From contig OX595995.1 of the NCBI GenBank assembly GCA_951394045.1, positions 1,054,001-1,118,000 on the forward strand: a stretch of 64,000 nt of DNA, read 5' to 3'. The notes beneath the pieces were generated by a model. That model did no database searches, was not told the origin of the DNA, and saw only the letters and a list, made by a program, of their open reading frames with translations. This DNA is from Nitzschia sp. DOCU1 (taxonomy: Eukaryota; Bacillariophyta; Bacillariophyceae; Bacillariales; Bacillariaceae). Position numbers and translations under genes: made by a program. Positions within the stretch are counted from its first letter, which is position 1; every line of letters begins with the position of its first letter. Below, piece after piece: positions 10,551-20,804 of the stretch.

Positions 10551-11842
10551 CTACAAGTCGACACTCTTCTTTTCCTCCGCTCGCTGTTGCTCGAGTCGAC
10601 GCCTCTCTATGCGTGCGAGGCGCTCCTTCTCCTTGCGCTCAAACTCAGGGTTCTTACCCACTCCAAACATGGGACAGGTTTTACATCCTCGCGACGGGCA
10701 GTTGTTGCATCGCGCCTTCATATTGCCGCTGATCTGTTGCGGAGCCGTAAAACCACTACCTCCGACCTTATGTGAAAGGGTGTTGCCATATTCGGCTTGA
10801 CTTACCAAGCGGGCTTTGAAGTTTATATTTTGGTTACGGCGATCGAGTTCGAGTGCGACGAGTTCGTCGTAAGGCACGTAGTGGATACAATCAACGGGAC
10901 ATGTTTCAATGGCAATCTGAATCGTTTCATCGTCATCGCCCCACTGCTGGAAGACTCTCGCTCGACCGTGCTCATCGTTCATGAAAAAGGTAGACTGTGC
11001 CACCGTGGCACAGTTGGTACAACCAATGCAGGTGTGCTCGTCCACATAGACCTGCAATAACGGATCAAATGATCGGTCCAGAACACGTAGGCAAGGGTTA
11101 GCCGAGGAGCTGCTCCCACAAAAGAGTAATGTACTGTCCAACTCACCATTTGCTGACGAACAGGTTCACCCGTCTCGGGATCTTTCTCTACTTTGGTGTG
11201 CGACTCGACGATCTTCCAGTCCTCTTCTTCCCAGTAGGATGCGTCTCGAAATGCCTTCATTCCTTCCACATCATCCTTTTCCAGCGAATCATCGACAGCA
11301 ATTCCAAAAGTATTCTTGATTGTTTCGGAATCAAATCCCCACTCTTGCATTTCTCGGGCCTTATCAGCTCGATTGGCTTCTACCATGTTGAATTCGACTT
11401 CTTCCGCCGAAATGGACGCCAACGTATTCAACCAGGCTTCCACAACTTCTGCCTGGTCCTCATCGTTTTCAAGTTTATTGGTCAGATCCTTCATGGTCTC
11501 CTCGTCTGTAGAGTCAAAGTCACTCCAAAAACTTCCATCATTTTTTCGGGCCAAAACTTCTTGCCAGTCTTCTTGCAATGAATAATCATCGTCGGCACTG
11601 CGCCACTGGTTGGGATCGCTGCCAGTAGGATCGTTTCGCCATTGGGGATCGGACATGGAAAGAGCTGCTGTGCGCGGCAGACTTTCTTGCCTTTGTGATA
11701 ATGGAGAAATCGTTCGTTGAGGAGTAAATGAGAACGCCATGGGCAATGCCACTGCGATCATGGACGCCAAGGGCAAAAGTGGTGTGGAATGACCCCTCGG
11801 TCGACGATTGCTGACCATCCTCATTTTTCTTGTCGGAGGCAC
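10551..11842 (-). CDS. Plastid-targeted ferredoxin-like 4Fe-4S protein
   Basis: Model complement(join(10551..11051,11147..11842)), 398 residues, one 95-nt phase-0 intron. The N-terminus has basic residues followed by LLPLASMIAVALPMAFSFTPQ, a signal peptide with an AFSF-type plastid cleavage site. Residues about 70-230 are acidic and unrecognised. Residues 233-300 form a single-cluster ferredoxin domain: CIGCTNC, then GRARVFQQWGDDDE, then CPVDC. This closely resembles the ferredoxin domain attached to plant chloroplast DnaJ-like (DJC76-type) proteins, but no J domain is visible here. A second Cys cluster (RCNNCPSRGCKTCPMFGVG) precedes a charged coiled-coil tail. Electron-transfer or redox-sensor role in the plastid is inferred. 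The stop lies 209 bp from the convergent hemerythrin stop. Confidence 0.87.
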
Positions 11843-12287
11843 TTGCTTTCTCGCGGACGGTTGCCGGTATTTCGGAAATTGAAGGCAAAGGAGGGTCTGC
11901 TAGCAACTTGGAAGTACTGTACTCCACACCCGTCGCGAGATGAGAAGTGCTTCGAACTGTCGACGTCGGGAGAGATGCCCATGGTGGAGAAGCAGATGAT
12001 CCCCCCAATCGAACAAAGGAAGAAAAAGAAGATCGCCGCCGACGTGGCATTGGGTGCTGACGACAGGCGGGGTTCACTCATTCACGAGTGATATCAAACG
12101 AACAATTACGGACATGCTGTCCGAAAAGATCCAAGTTCTTGGGGAGAACTTTCGCGCCGCATCGTCGGCACTCCTTTGATTTCCCGCCCTTTCCTCTTGC
12201 ACTCCATCGCTACACCCCTTGGCTCTGTCGCTCCCTGTCATTGAGAGCCGTGGAAGCCTTGTCACTGTGCTACTATCGCTGCAGACC
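11843..12287. other. Divergent intergenic region
   Basis: 445 bp between the ferredoxin-like gene (-) and the peptidase (+). No distinct motif, repeat or further gene was seen. If the peptidase starts at the near-upstream CTG/ATG-less frame from 12219, part of this would be coding, but the ATG at 12288 is preferred. Confidence 0.4.
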
Positions 12288-15215
12288 ATGGTCAAGACGT
12301 TTTCTCTATCTCGAGTGAGCCGGTTGTATCTTCCAGTTATCTCTAGTCTAGCGCTGCCTCGTTCCTTTCATTCTTTTTCACTCCCTCTTCCGACTGCCAA
12401 TCGACGATCCTGTTCCAACCTGGCCATGTCAACCGAAACGAAAGTGGAAGATCCCTACATCTTTCTCGAAGACGTCGAGTCTGAAGAGTCTTTGGATGTA
12501 AGTGCCATTCACTCTGTGAGGTAGCATTCTGATGAGCTCGTCCGTGTCCCTGACATACCCAAACTCGTTGATCTTGCCACATAGTTTGCTAAATCCGCCA
12601 ACGACAAGTGTTTGGCAGCGCTAGGCGATCCCAAAGAAGGACCCTCGTATCAACGCATTTTGGATGTTCTAGAATCCAAAGATCGATTGCCGCATGCCAG
12701 CTCCTATGGATTCGACGAGCAGGGCAATCGCGTCTTGTTCAACTTTTGGAAGGATTCCACCAACCCCAAGGGCATTTGGCGGAAAATTACTTTGGAGGGA
12801 TACAAATCGGAAAATCCGCAGTGGAAAACAGTGCTGGATGTGGATGCCTTGGCAGAGAAGGATGGGATTTCGTGGGTGTGGAAGGGATCCAAGGCGTTGC
12901 CTCGAAAGCGAGATCCAATGAGTGATAATGGGCGGATTGTGACTCGATCGCTCTTGAGTTTGTCACGTGGGGTGAGTTGTTGGAAAATAAGGTGAAAGTG
13001 TGACAATTGAGGATATGGGCTCATTATCGAAGTATCTTCTTGATGTCTAGGGCTCGGATGCAATCTTTCTCAAGGAGTTTGATATGCTTGCGGAGGACTT
13101 TGTGACGGAGGCTCCCTTCAATCTTCCCGAGGCAAAAACACGAGCGAGCTACAAGTCGCGGGACGTTTTGTTGGTGGGTAGTGCCTTTGAGGATGATAAA
13201 GAGGGTAGCTTGACAGATAGTGGCTACCCACGTACCGTTCGAGAGTGGGAACGAGGAACTCCAATTTCAGAAGCAAAGACTGTGTTTGAAGGTGAAAAGA
13301 CGGACGTGGCTGTAAATGTAAGTTCGTCGGGGGGTATTAACCTTCCACTGCGTCTTTGTGGGGGTTTCTCACAACATAGACGCTTCGTATTTCCTTTGCG
13401 TATAGGGATACATTGTTGACGAGCGAAATTGGGGTGGTAAAGTTTATCAAGTGCATAGCCGCAGTATTACCTTCTACACTTCATCCTACCTCATGGCGGA
13501 GTTGACCGAGGATCATTTGCTGGCACCGTCACAACGCCCCGCAGATCTGCCCGAGCTGGAATTCAAGAAGCTTGATGTTCAAGATGACGCGGACATTAAC
13601 TTTTTGGGCAACCTATTCATCATTTCGTTACGTTCTGACTGGACTCCCAAGGATAAAACCTACAAGAGCGGGTCGGTCATTTACTGTCCGCTGGACAAGT
13701 TCTTGAGCGAAGGTAGCAAGGCCGTCGACTATGAAGTACTGTTCGAGCCAACGGAACGCACAGCCTATGAATATTTCACATGTACCAAGAACTACCTTGT
13801 TTTGTCTACCATGGACAATGTCAAATCCAAGTTGCAATTCTTCAAAGTAGCGGACAATGGGAGCTCGTTGACTGCTGTGTCAGGCGACACGGAGGCACAG
13901 ATTCGGGAGTGTAGCGTGCGGCCATTGGATGCGACGGATGGTGATGAATTCTGGTTTACCACGAGCGGTTACACTCAACCTTCCACGCTTTATCTTGCGG
14001 ATGCCAGCAAGATGGAGGCGCCCGCTTCGTCAGGTGAAGAAGATCCGTTTATTGTCGAAAAGCTGAAGACATTGCCTCCACAGTACGATTCTACAGGTTT
14101 GACCGTCGAGCAAAGATTTGCCACCAGTAAAGACGGAACAGAAGTGCCCTATTTCATCGTGATGAAGGAGAATATCAAACTGGACGGGAAGAATCCGACC
14201 CTGCTTTATGGGTATGGAGGTGAGTCGACACTTGATTCGAGTTCTCGGCGATGGGCCAAAGACTTTTCCACTCACAATCCTTTGTTGCGACCAGGATTCG
14301 AAATCTCACTTGGACCCCACTATATTGCAACTTCTGGGCTGGCGTGGTTGGAACGCGGTGGTGTCTACGTTGAAGCAAATATTCGCGGTGGTGGCGAGTT
14401 TGGACCAAAATGGCACCAAGCGGTACGTTTGCTTTAGCGGTAAATGACGAGCTTCAAATGAGTTGTGGGTGACTAACTTCTTATCCTCCCAATCTTGGTA
14501 GGCATTGAAAGAGAACCGAAACAAAGCCTATGAGGATTTTATTGCGGTTGGAGAGCACTTGGTACAGACTGGAGTTTGCAAGCCTAAGACGTTGGCGATT
14601 CGGGGTGGATCAAACGGTGGATTGTTGATGGGGAATGTAAGTGCTCACATGATTTGGGAGCATATCTAGTTTTCCGCCTCTGCTCACAATATTTCCTCAG
14701 ATGTACACAATGAGACCGGACCTATTCGGTGCCATTCATTGTGCTGTGCCATTGGTAAGTTCATGGCGAAAGGGACAAACCAATAACCGACGAATGCGTT
14801 TCTGACCCGCTTATTGCTGGATGGGCTCATGCAGCTCGATATGAAGCGGTTCCATACCTTATTGGCGGGAGCGAGCTGGATGGCCGAATACGGAGACCCC
14901 GACACGGAAGACTGGAACAAGTTTTTGTACAAGTACTCACCATATCACAACATTGACGAATCGCAAAAATCGTATCCTCCCATCTTGGTGACAACTTCGA
15001 CGCGCGACGATCGAGTCCACCCTGGTCACGCTCGGAAGTTTGTCAAGAAACTATGGGATCTAGGGAAAGATAAGGATTGGCCTGTTTACTACTATGAGAA
15101 TATTGAAGGAGGCCATGGTGGAGCTGCCGATGCCAAGCAATCGAGTTTCATGACCTCTTTGGCATACGATTTCATGTTCGACACCTTGACCAAAAATGCC
15201 GAAAGCATGGATTGA
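12288..15215 (+). CDS. Prolyl oligopeptidase family serine peptidase (S9)
   Basis: Model join(12288..12497,12585..12971,13051..13317,13406..14219,14295..14422,14502..14636,14701..14754,14835..15215), 791 residues. All seven introns are GT-AG and frame-preserving. The intron at 14220-14294 is 75 nt with no stop, so its retention would add 25 residues inside the YGYGG|FEISL strand; splicing restores the family consensus YGYGGFxIS. Residues 1-46 may be an organelle presequence; a shorter protein could start at MSTETKVEDPY. The N-terminal beta-propeller is followed by an alpha/beta-hydrolase domain. Catalytic Ser is in RGGSNGG (about 639), Asp in TRDDRVHPGH (about 724) and His in EGGHGG (about 759). 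It should cleave after proline in short peptides. Confidence 0.92.
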
Positions 15216-15299
15216 GTTCAACAATAGACTTCGTTGCGACAGCATGGGATTCAACCACCAGCTTCCTAGTAAATATCAGCACTTCTTTTCATCTTCGCT

Positions 15300-15851
15300 T
15301 CAATTTTCCACTTTGGAGGTCACCACAGCAACGGGATGCAGAAAAGCCTGGAATTCTAACTCCCGCCCTTCAGGATCTTTTGCGAAGAATTGATAAATTT
15401 GGTAGCGAGCATTAAAGCGTGGTGGGCCATCGGCCGTCGAGTCTTGAAAGGCAGTGTACATTTGATCCACTTCTTCCTTGGAAGGGTACACGAAGGTATA
15501 CATGCCAGAAACGTCAGGTTCCCCGGCAGCCTGGTCTTCTAGAAGTTGATTAAATCCAAGCAAGATATTTCCAAACCCGAGAATCGTAATATTTGGCTGC
15601 TCCAGCCAGATTGACATGCCAATTTTCGAGGTGTAAAACCCCACCATCTCTTGACGATTTCTAGTTTTCAGAAATGTCAATCCGCCACGCATTTGTCCTA
15701 CGACGTCGCCCGAGGACGAAGCCGGCGACGACATTCGCTTCGTTGGATTCTTCAGGTTCGATGAGAGTAAGCAGGGGTTTCTTCGCAAAAATGGTATTCG
15801 TTGGAAAATTAGCAAGGCAATGAAGCATACGACTGACTGGAATTGGAGCAT
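15300..15851 (-). CDS. VOC/glyoxalase-like small domain protein
   Basis: 183 residues, single exon, ATG at 15851. Residues 1-20 are hydrophobic (LQFQSVVCFIALLIFQRI) followed by an Arg/Ser-rich stretch, consistent with organelle targeting. Residues 55-175 follow the beta-alpha-beta-beta-beta pattern of the vicinal-oxygen-chelate fold, with LTFLKTRNRQEMVGFYT at the start and FFAKDPEGRELEFQAFL at the end, where family members carry a metal-binding Glu. A canonical first metal ligand (His/Gln in strand 1) is not obvious. The substrate is unknown. The stop lies 84 bp from the convergent peptidase stop. Confidence 0.72.
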   Translation of the reverse strand: MLQFQSVVCFIALLIFQRIPFLRRNPCLLSSNLKNPTKRMSSPASSSGDVVGQMRGGLTFLKTRNRQEMVGFYTSKIGMSIWLEQPNITILGFGNILLGFNQLLEDQAAGEPDVSGMYTFVYPSKEEVDQMYTAFQDSTADGPPRFNARYQIYQFFAKDPEGRELEFQAFLHPVAVVTSKVEN

Positions 15852-16354
15852 ACTATGCTCTGACGAGACTGGCCAGCATTGCGGTGCAAAACGAAACGTT
15901 TGGCAATGGGGATACCGTCGTTATGTTGGCCACTCGTTCCCTCAAAGATTGCGATCAAGATCCATCTGCTTCCACAAAAAGATACGCTTTTTGACTCAAT
16001 GGACCGCATTTGACTAGATGGAACAACTAATTTCACTCGCTCTCCCTTTTCTCTACAGTGCAACAAAGGCATCGGCGAAATTATGTGAAAGCAGCCCTCT
16101 CTAGACATTCACTCTGTATTAGCGTTTGGCTTACTTCGTGATTAGAGAAAGGTCCTCTACAAATAGGAAAAGCCCAAGTCTGCCGCCCCAGCCAGAGTCG
16201 AGCAGGAGAAAAACGACTCGACGACCTATCGTAAGCTTTCGGTCTCCCGTCAACCGGAATGAATCCTCGGAGCGTCGACGCCAGCAGCAGCAAACCATAG
16301 TCTAGCATCCGTATTCGGCGCAAGATCCAAACCCTTTGACATGGTTCCTTGGAT
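15852..16354. other. Intergenic, nothing recognised
   Basis: About 500 bp between the VOC gene start and the end of the PHPT frame. Open frames here are short and without domain signal. Confidence 0.4.
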
Positions 16355-16807
16355 TCAATATAACGAGTTTGAATTGTCGTAAGTTGCGATGTAACCGGCC
16401 TCGGCAATCAGTTGTGCAGCCTTGACATGATCACCCTTGCCAAAGCCGTACGAAAAGCCATAGACATGAGCTCGACTGGTGGTCGGATTGTAATCGATAC
16501 GACCACCTCCCGTCACAGTGACCTTGTCGAATCCTGCGGCGTGAATCCATTCCACTAAATCTTGGGCCACATTGGCATGATAGGCCCCTCCACATTCCTT
16601 GGGAGATGCGCTCTTGACAAACCAATGAACGTCATCGTTGTCCGACTGTGATTCCGCCTTTACTAGAACGTATTTATTCTTTCCTGGCGATAACTGTACC
16701 GTTGGTGGCAACAAGTCGTTTCTTTCGTTGGTCGAATCGCCGCCGACTGTTGACGACGTCGATGCCACGATGCTTTGGACTTTCTCGGCATCTTCGCCGA
16801 CGTGATA
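16355..16807 (-). CDS. Janus/Ocnus (14-kDa phosphohistidine phosphatase-like) domain, no own ATG
   Basis: The frame is open from just after an in-frame TGA (16808-16810) to the stop at 16355. It contains no ATG at all; the earliest start-like codon is a GTG at 16768. Residues counted from that GTG match PHPT1-type proteins: LPPTVQLSPGKNKYVLVKA, then AYHANVAQDL holding the catalytic-type His, then VTGGGRIDYN and HVYGFSYGFGKGDH. The protein fold ends normally. It overlaps the pseudouridine-synthase frame by about 145 nt in the -1 frame, and the upstream part (GEDAEKVQSIVAS) also looks coding. The likeliest readings are a fusion broken by a one-base frameshift, or an unrecognised very short intron (best GT-AG candidates only 26-38 nt). 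Confidence 0.65.
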   Translation of the reverse strand, partial: YHVGEDAEKVQSIVASTSSTVGGDSTNERNDLLPPTVQLSPGKNKYVLVKAESQSDNDDVHWFVKSASPKECGGAYHANVAQDLVEWIHAAGFDKVTVTGGGRIDYNPTTSRAHVYGFSYGFGKGDHVKAAQLIAEAGYIATYDNSNSLY

Positions 16808-18399
16808 TCAGCACTACCGTCTTGTTGCTCTAACAAAAATGGCGTCCACCAAGCATGGTCTAATGTAAATTCCACCCATCGGTCCGAAACGCTGCCCATT
16901 GTCACGTTCTTTCGGCGTCTCTTATTCCATGTTTCCACATAGTCGGCATCCCAAAAGCCAACATACGAGCTTTGAAGCGCCAATAGTTGTGGATCATCAT
17001 CTGCGTCGTCCATCAAAGAAATGGCACCGCCATATTGTTCGTCGCCCACCAATGGAAAGCCTAGTCTCGACAGCTGTCCCCGGATCTGATGCGTTCTTCC
17101 CGTCTCTAATTGAATATCCACTTCACAAACAGCCTTGGTCGATAATGGCATTTTGGAAGACGTCCAGAGTTGACTGGCCAATGGATGTTGTCCATTGGGA
17201 ATGGGGTAGATGGAAGAGACATTGGTAATGGTCAGTAGACATTCCAGCCAGTCTTTGGATGGTGGACTTTGCCCATCATCGTCCTCGTCATTGGTGGGTA
17301 TCTGGGGTTCAAATCGTTTGGGAGCTCGAAGGGACGGTTCTAGATAATGTCGCACAGTCGTATTCTGCAATCCTTGTAATCTTTGCCACGCTTGCACGAC
17401 CGACTCGTCTTGACTGGAAGAAAGACACACCAGACACTTGTATCTTTTGAGAATATTGTTTCGTTCGGCACGTTTGGTCTTGTGACGTAACAAGGTGGCA
17501 AAGTAGGCAGCAAAATCCTTGGTTCGAGCCACTACTAACAATCCTGACGTGTTTCCGTCCAAACGTTGCGTAGTGGCAATATAGGCCTCGTCGGGGTTGG
17601 CAGCACCGAGCTGATGGACAACATTTTCTGCCGCATTATCCACTGTCGAATGGACTGGAATCCATGATGGCTTGTTGACAATCCAAAAGTCGGGACTGGA
17701 ATGAACAATAGTGCGTGGTAGAGTCATGTTGATGCCAACATGATCCTTCCAATCATACTTGTACACGGCTGGAAATCGTCTTGGATGGTAATGAATTCGT
17801 AAATAGTCTCCTACTGCCAATGGCATGGTAGCATTTTCCACGCCCAAACGACTTGGCTTGTAAATCGAATTTGGCAATTCTAATCGATTGTGCTGGTAGT
17901 CTTTCTTGGACAAATACCACGTGCCTCCCAGCCCCAGCAATTGTCTCGGAGTCAAGGCCGCATTATGTTGCAGCGGCAAATATGTCGAGGCTGCTTCTAG
18001 CACAACCTTGTCTTCCATCGATCGACCAATCGCTTCTTCGACCGTCACGGGTACATCCTTTTCTCCTACCAAAACATGCATGGCATGATCTGAAAATGGC
18101 ATTCTGTCTCCATGCCAAGTACTACTACTAGTAGTAGGCGCCACGTCTCCTCCAAATCGCTGCGTGGTATCCCCACGACGACGACGACGAGTTGCTGCTG
18201 CTGCCAGCATGACGAGACTATTGCTGCTACCGCTAGTCGACCATGATGATGTTGATGTTGACAACAAGGCCTTTTGTGGAATACGCCGCCATGACCAAGC
18301 AGAGCACATGCCAACCATGCAACACACAATCACAATACTACTGCCAAAAAATCGCCTGGTGGGACAAGGAAAGAGGCTCGGCCTTGATGTTGGTGGCAT
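16663..18399 (-). CDS. RluA-type RNA pseudouridine synthase
   Basis: 578-codon frame from ATG 18399. Residues 15-40 are hydrophobic (SSIVIVCCMVGMCSAW), consistent with a signal or targeting sequence. The catalytic domain shows the family landmarks: WIVNKPSWIPVH, the RLDGNTSGLLVVA segment with the catalytic Asp, KRYKCLV, ETGRTHQIRGQL and GFPLVGDEQYGG. The synthase domain ends around VEFTLDHAWWTPFLLEQQ. The remaining residues (KASWHRRRQQSAAIRPTKETTCC and on) are Arg-rich and look like an out-of-frame reading of the following PHPT domain. The true protein may therefore continue as the PHPT frame. It isomerises uridine to pseudouridine in rRNA or tRNA, probably in an organelle. Confidence 0.88.
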   Translation of the reverse strand: MPPTSRPSLFPCPTRRFFGSSIVIVCCMVGMCSAWSWRRIPQKALLSTSTSSWSTSGSSNSLVMLAAAATRRRRRGDTTQRFGGDVAPTTSSSTWHGDRMPFSDHAMHVLVGEKDVPVTVEEAIGRSMEDKVVLEAASTYLPLQHNAALTPRQLLGLGGTWYLSKKDYQHNRLELPNSIYKPSRLGVENATMPLAVGDYLRIHYHPRRFPAVYKYDWKDHVGINMTLPRTIVHSSPDFWIVNKPSWIPVHSTVDNAAENVVHQLGAANPDEAYIATTQRLDGNTSGLLVVARTKDFAAYFATLLRHKTKRAERNNILKRYKCLVCLSSSQDESVVQAWQRLQGLQNTTVRHYLEPSLRAPKRFEPQIPTNDEDDDGQSPPSKDWLECLLTITNVSSIYPIPNGQHPLASQLWTSSKMPLSTKAVCEVDIQLETGRTHQIRGQLSRLGFPLVGDEQYGGAISLMDDADDDPQLLALQSSYVGFWDADYVETWNKRRRKNVTMGSVSDRWVEFTLDHAWWTPFLLEQQDGSADITSAKMPRKSKASWHRRRQQSAAIRPTKETTCCHQRYSYRQERINTF

Positions 18400-18913
18400 T
18401 CAGTCCGTAGCACTTTTGGGGAAGAAGAATACTCTCTCCAGACTCTTTCTTCTTCTTCTTCTTCGTCGTCGTCGTCGAGTTGAAATAGATTAGTGGTGCA
18501 TGCTGGTTACCATGATGATGATTGACTGATGATGAAGAATCACACCCTGGATTGCAAAAGTACGTCGATGCATCATGGTCATGGTCATCTTTTTCCTTTT
18601 GAGGCGTTTGATGTGCAAAAAGACAGACGATCCTCCATTTGATTGGTGGCCAGACTACATCCATCTGATTGGCGCAAATCTGAAATAATATGTCGTGTAA
18701 GACACATTTACTTAGCTTTGGCATCGGATGACGTACGACAGTCTGTCCTTCCGTTCGTCCAGGCACAAAAATCACATTCTCGCCAGATCCAAAAACAACC
18801 ATGGCGGCCACTACGACAGTTGCTGCGGCACAGCGGCACATTACCACTGACGATTATAGTTTAGGTTCTTCACCTTTTTGTTTGCCTTTGGATGGGCAGC
18901 ATCTGCTAGTATT
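18400..18913. other. Divergent intergenic region with GAA/GAC microsatellite
   Basis: 514 bp between the pseudouridine synthase (-) and the first reductase (+). A (TTC)n(GTC)n tract lies at about 18446-18478. The long minus-strand open frame across it (18338-18847) is a low-complexity shadow. Nothing else was seen. Confidence 0.4.
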
Positions 18914-19864
18914 ATGACTTGCAAAATCTTGTTGACAGGAGCTTCGGGCTATCTGGGACAACATTTGTTGTGGCATTGGATGACCCATGGGATTTCTGAC
19001 GACCAGCAAAATTACACGGTGGTGGCAGTCTATTACCAAAATCCAGGATTTGCTCAGGCCATTCAAAATGCAAAGTCAAAGATTCAAGTCATTCCCGTTT
19101 CATGTGATTTATCACAATCAAAAGCCGTGGATGCTCTTGTTCAAGAACCCTTTGATATTTGCATTCATGCGGCAGCCATGGCAAGTCCTAGGGTATGTGA
19201 AGACAATCCCTCAAAAGCTCGACAAATCAATGTGCCCGACTATTTCTTTCAAAAACTTGATTGCAAAAAAAGGATTGTTGCGCTATCTACCGATCAAGTC
19301 TATAATGGAAAAAAAGATTACGGTTGGTACCAAGAAGATGAGGATATGCCAAATCCATTAAATGTCTATGCCAAGACCAAGTTGGAAATGGAAGTTGCCT
19401 TGCAAACACATGCCAACAAGGTACCAGTTGTCATTCTTCGATCGAGCATTATTCTGGGCCCCAAAGCTCCATTCACGCAAGCCCATGATACGTTTTTACA
19501 TTTTTGTGAATCGCGCGAAGGACAAGAAACTACCCTGTTTACCAACGAGTATCGAACCGTCGTGAGTGTGACGCACGCTTGTCGTATCCTAGACTACTTT
19601 GTGACAACAAAAACAAAAAGTGGTGGTGTCTATCATCTGGGAGGTCCCGTTCGGGTGAATCGACTCGACATGGCGCAAGCAGTATTTGCCTACAAAGCAT
19701 ATGATCCCAAGGTATTGATTGCCACGGAACAAACGTCACCGACAACGCCATTGGATATTAGCATGGATAGTAGTCGACTTGAAAGGTTGACAGGAATCAA
19801 GCATGAACCCCAAACACTTGCGGGAATGGTGGAATTGACGTTTCAAGAAGAAAATCTCGAGTGA
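18914..19864 (+). CDS. RmlD/MAT2B-like NAD(P)-dependent SDR, tandem copy 1
   Basis: 316 residues from ATG 18914. The frame extends 12 codons further upstream, but this start matches that of the tandem copy, with the same ILLTGASGYLGQHLLWHW opening. Rossmann dinucleotide motif is TGASGYLGQ (residues 7-15). Catalytic-type YxxxK is present as Y152-A-K-T-K156. Other family landmarks are LSTDQVYNG, ILRSSIILGPKAP and NEYRTVVSVTHACR. The family includes dTDP-4-dehydrorhamnose reductases and the regulatory beta subunit of methionine adenosyltransferase. Substrate cannot be told from sequence. Codon use looks slightly more A/T-rich than in copy 2. Confidence 0.85.
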   Translation: MTCKILLTGASGYLGQHLLWHWMTHGISDDQQNYTVVAVYYQNPGFAQAIQNAKSKIQVIPVSCDLSQSKAVDALVQEPFDICIHAAAMASPRVCEDNPSKARQINVPDYFFQKLDCKKRIVALSTDQVYNGKKDYGWYQEDEDMPNPLNVYAKTKLEMEVALQTHANKVPVVILRSSIILGPKAPFTQAHDTFLHFCESREGQETTLFTNEYRTVVSVTHACRILDYFVTTKTKSGGVYHLGGPVRVNRLDMAQAVFAYKAYDPKVLIATEQTSPTTPLDISMDSSRLERLTGIKHEPQTLAGMVELTFQEENLE

Positions 19865-20804
19865 AAATCGTGATGGAACAAAGTTTCCAACCATTGAAAA
19901 GACTCAAAGGAAAACCAAGCTACTAGACTAGCCATGGAAGGAGGACGCTATGAGCAAACGATCGAGAATTATAGTTCCCTGATGGTGTGCTTTGATCGCA
20001 TGTCCTCGTACTACAGTCCATGTGAATTGGCCCGGTGGCGTGCCACTTGCAACCGGCAGTATAGTAAGCAAACAAGGTTGCTGCAGGTAGCAACGTGCAG
20101 TAAATGCCCCAGGATAGATACACAGACGTATAGTTGGTTCATGGTGGCTTGCGCTTGGTAGGTACAACGTCTAGGAAACGAATTCAGCTACCAGCAGGAA
20201 GTATTGTGATCGTTTTCCGTTCACGTGGATACTATCTAGGCTCATGGGGTCGTAGGCGCCACTTTTGTCATCAAGGGCATCACTAGCTGCCGGCTGGTGG
20301 TAGTGGGGGGAGTAGCAGGAGACGATGACGCTTTGCCATGTGTGAATGATGGCGCATCTTTCCCAAGGACTCTATCCATCATCGTCGACTCTCTCGTAGC
20401 TGACTGGCCGCCGACCGTCAGTATCCTTTCTCAGTTTGCCTGTTAATAAAGTTTTTCTAAAAAAGAAGCAAGTTGCGCGCTGTGTTGTTTTTGCCGTTAG
20501 ATCACCACATCGACGAAAAAGGTTTTATTGTGCCCTCGAAAGCTTTAAGGCATTAATAAATACAGGGCGCTTAATTAATACCACGACCACTGCGCACCCC
20601 AGGCCTATCCAAGTATTTACTCAATCCTTCCAGCGATCCAACCGCCATAATTTTCGTATTATCGTATTTTGTGGATGCGCCGCTTTGCGGTCGATCGTTC
20701 CACATTTCTCCTTGACAGAGAGAGTGAACAGACTCTGGCAACAGGATCAAGTTATTGGATTGCCATTTCGAAAGCATAGGAGTAAACAATCACCCTAGCT
20801 GAAG
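19865..20804. other. Intergenic between tandem reductases
   Basis: 940 bp. Short open frames (for example 19934-20161 on +) have no domain signal. It presumably holds the 3' end of copy 1 and the promoter of copy 2. Confidence 0.4.

Noticed and set aside
18338..18847. Long minus-strand open frame upstream of the pseudouridine synthase
   Set aside because: Overlaps the synthase start in another frame and is dominated by Thr/Lys/His low complexity from microsatellite DNA, with no domain signal.
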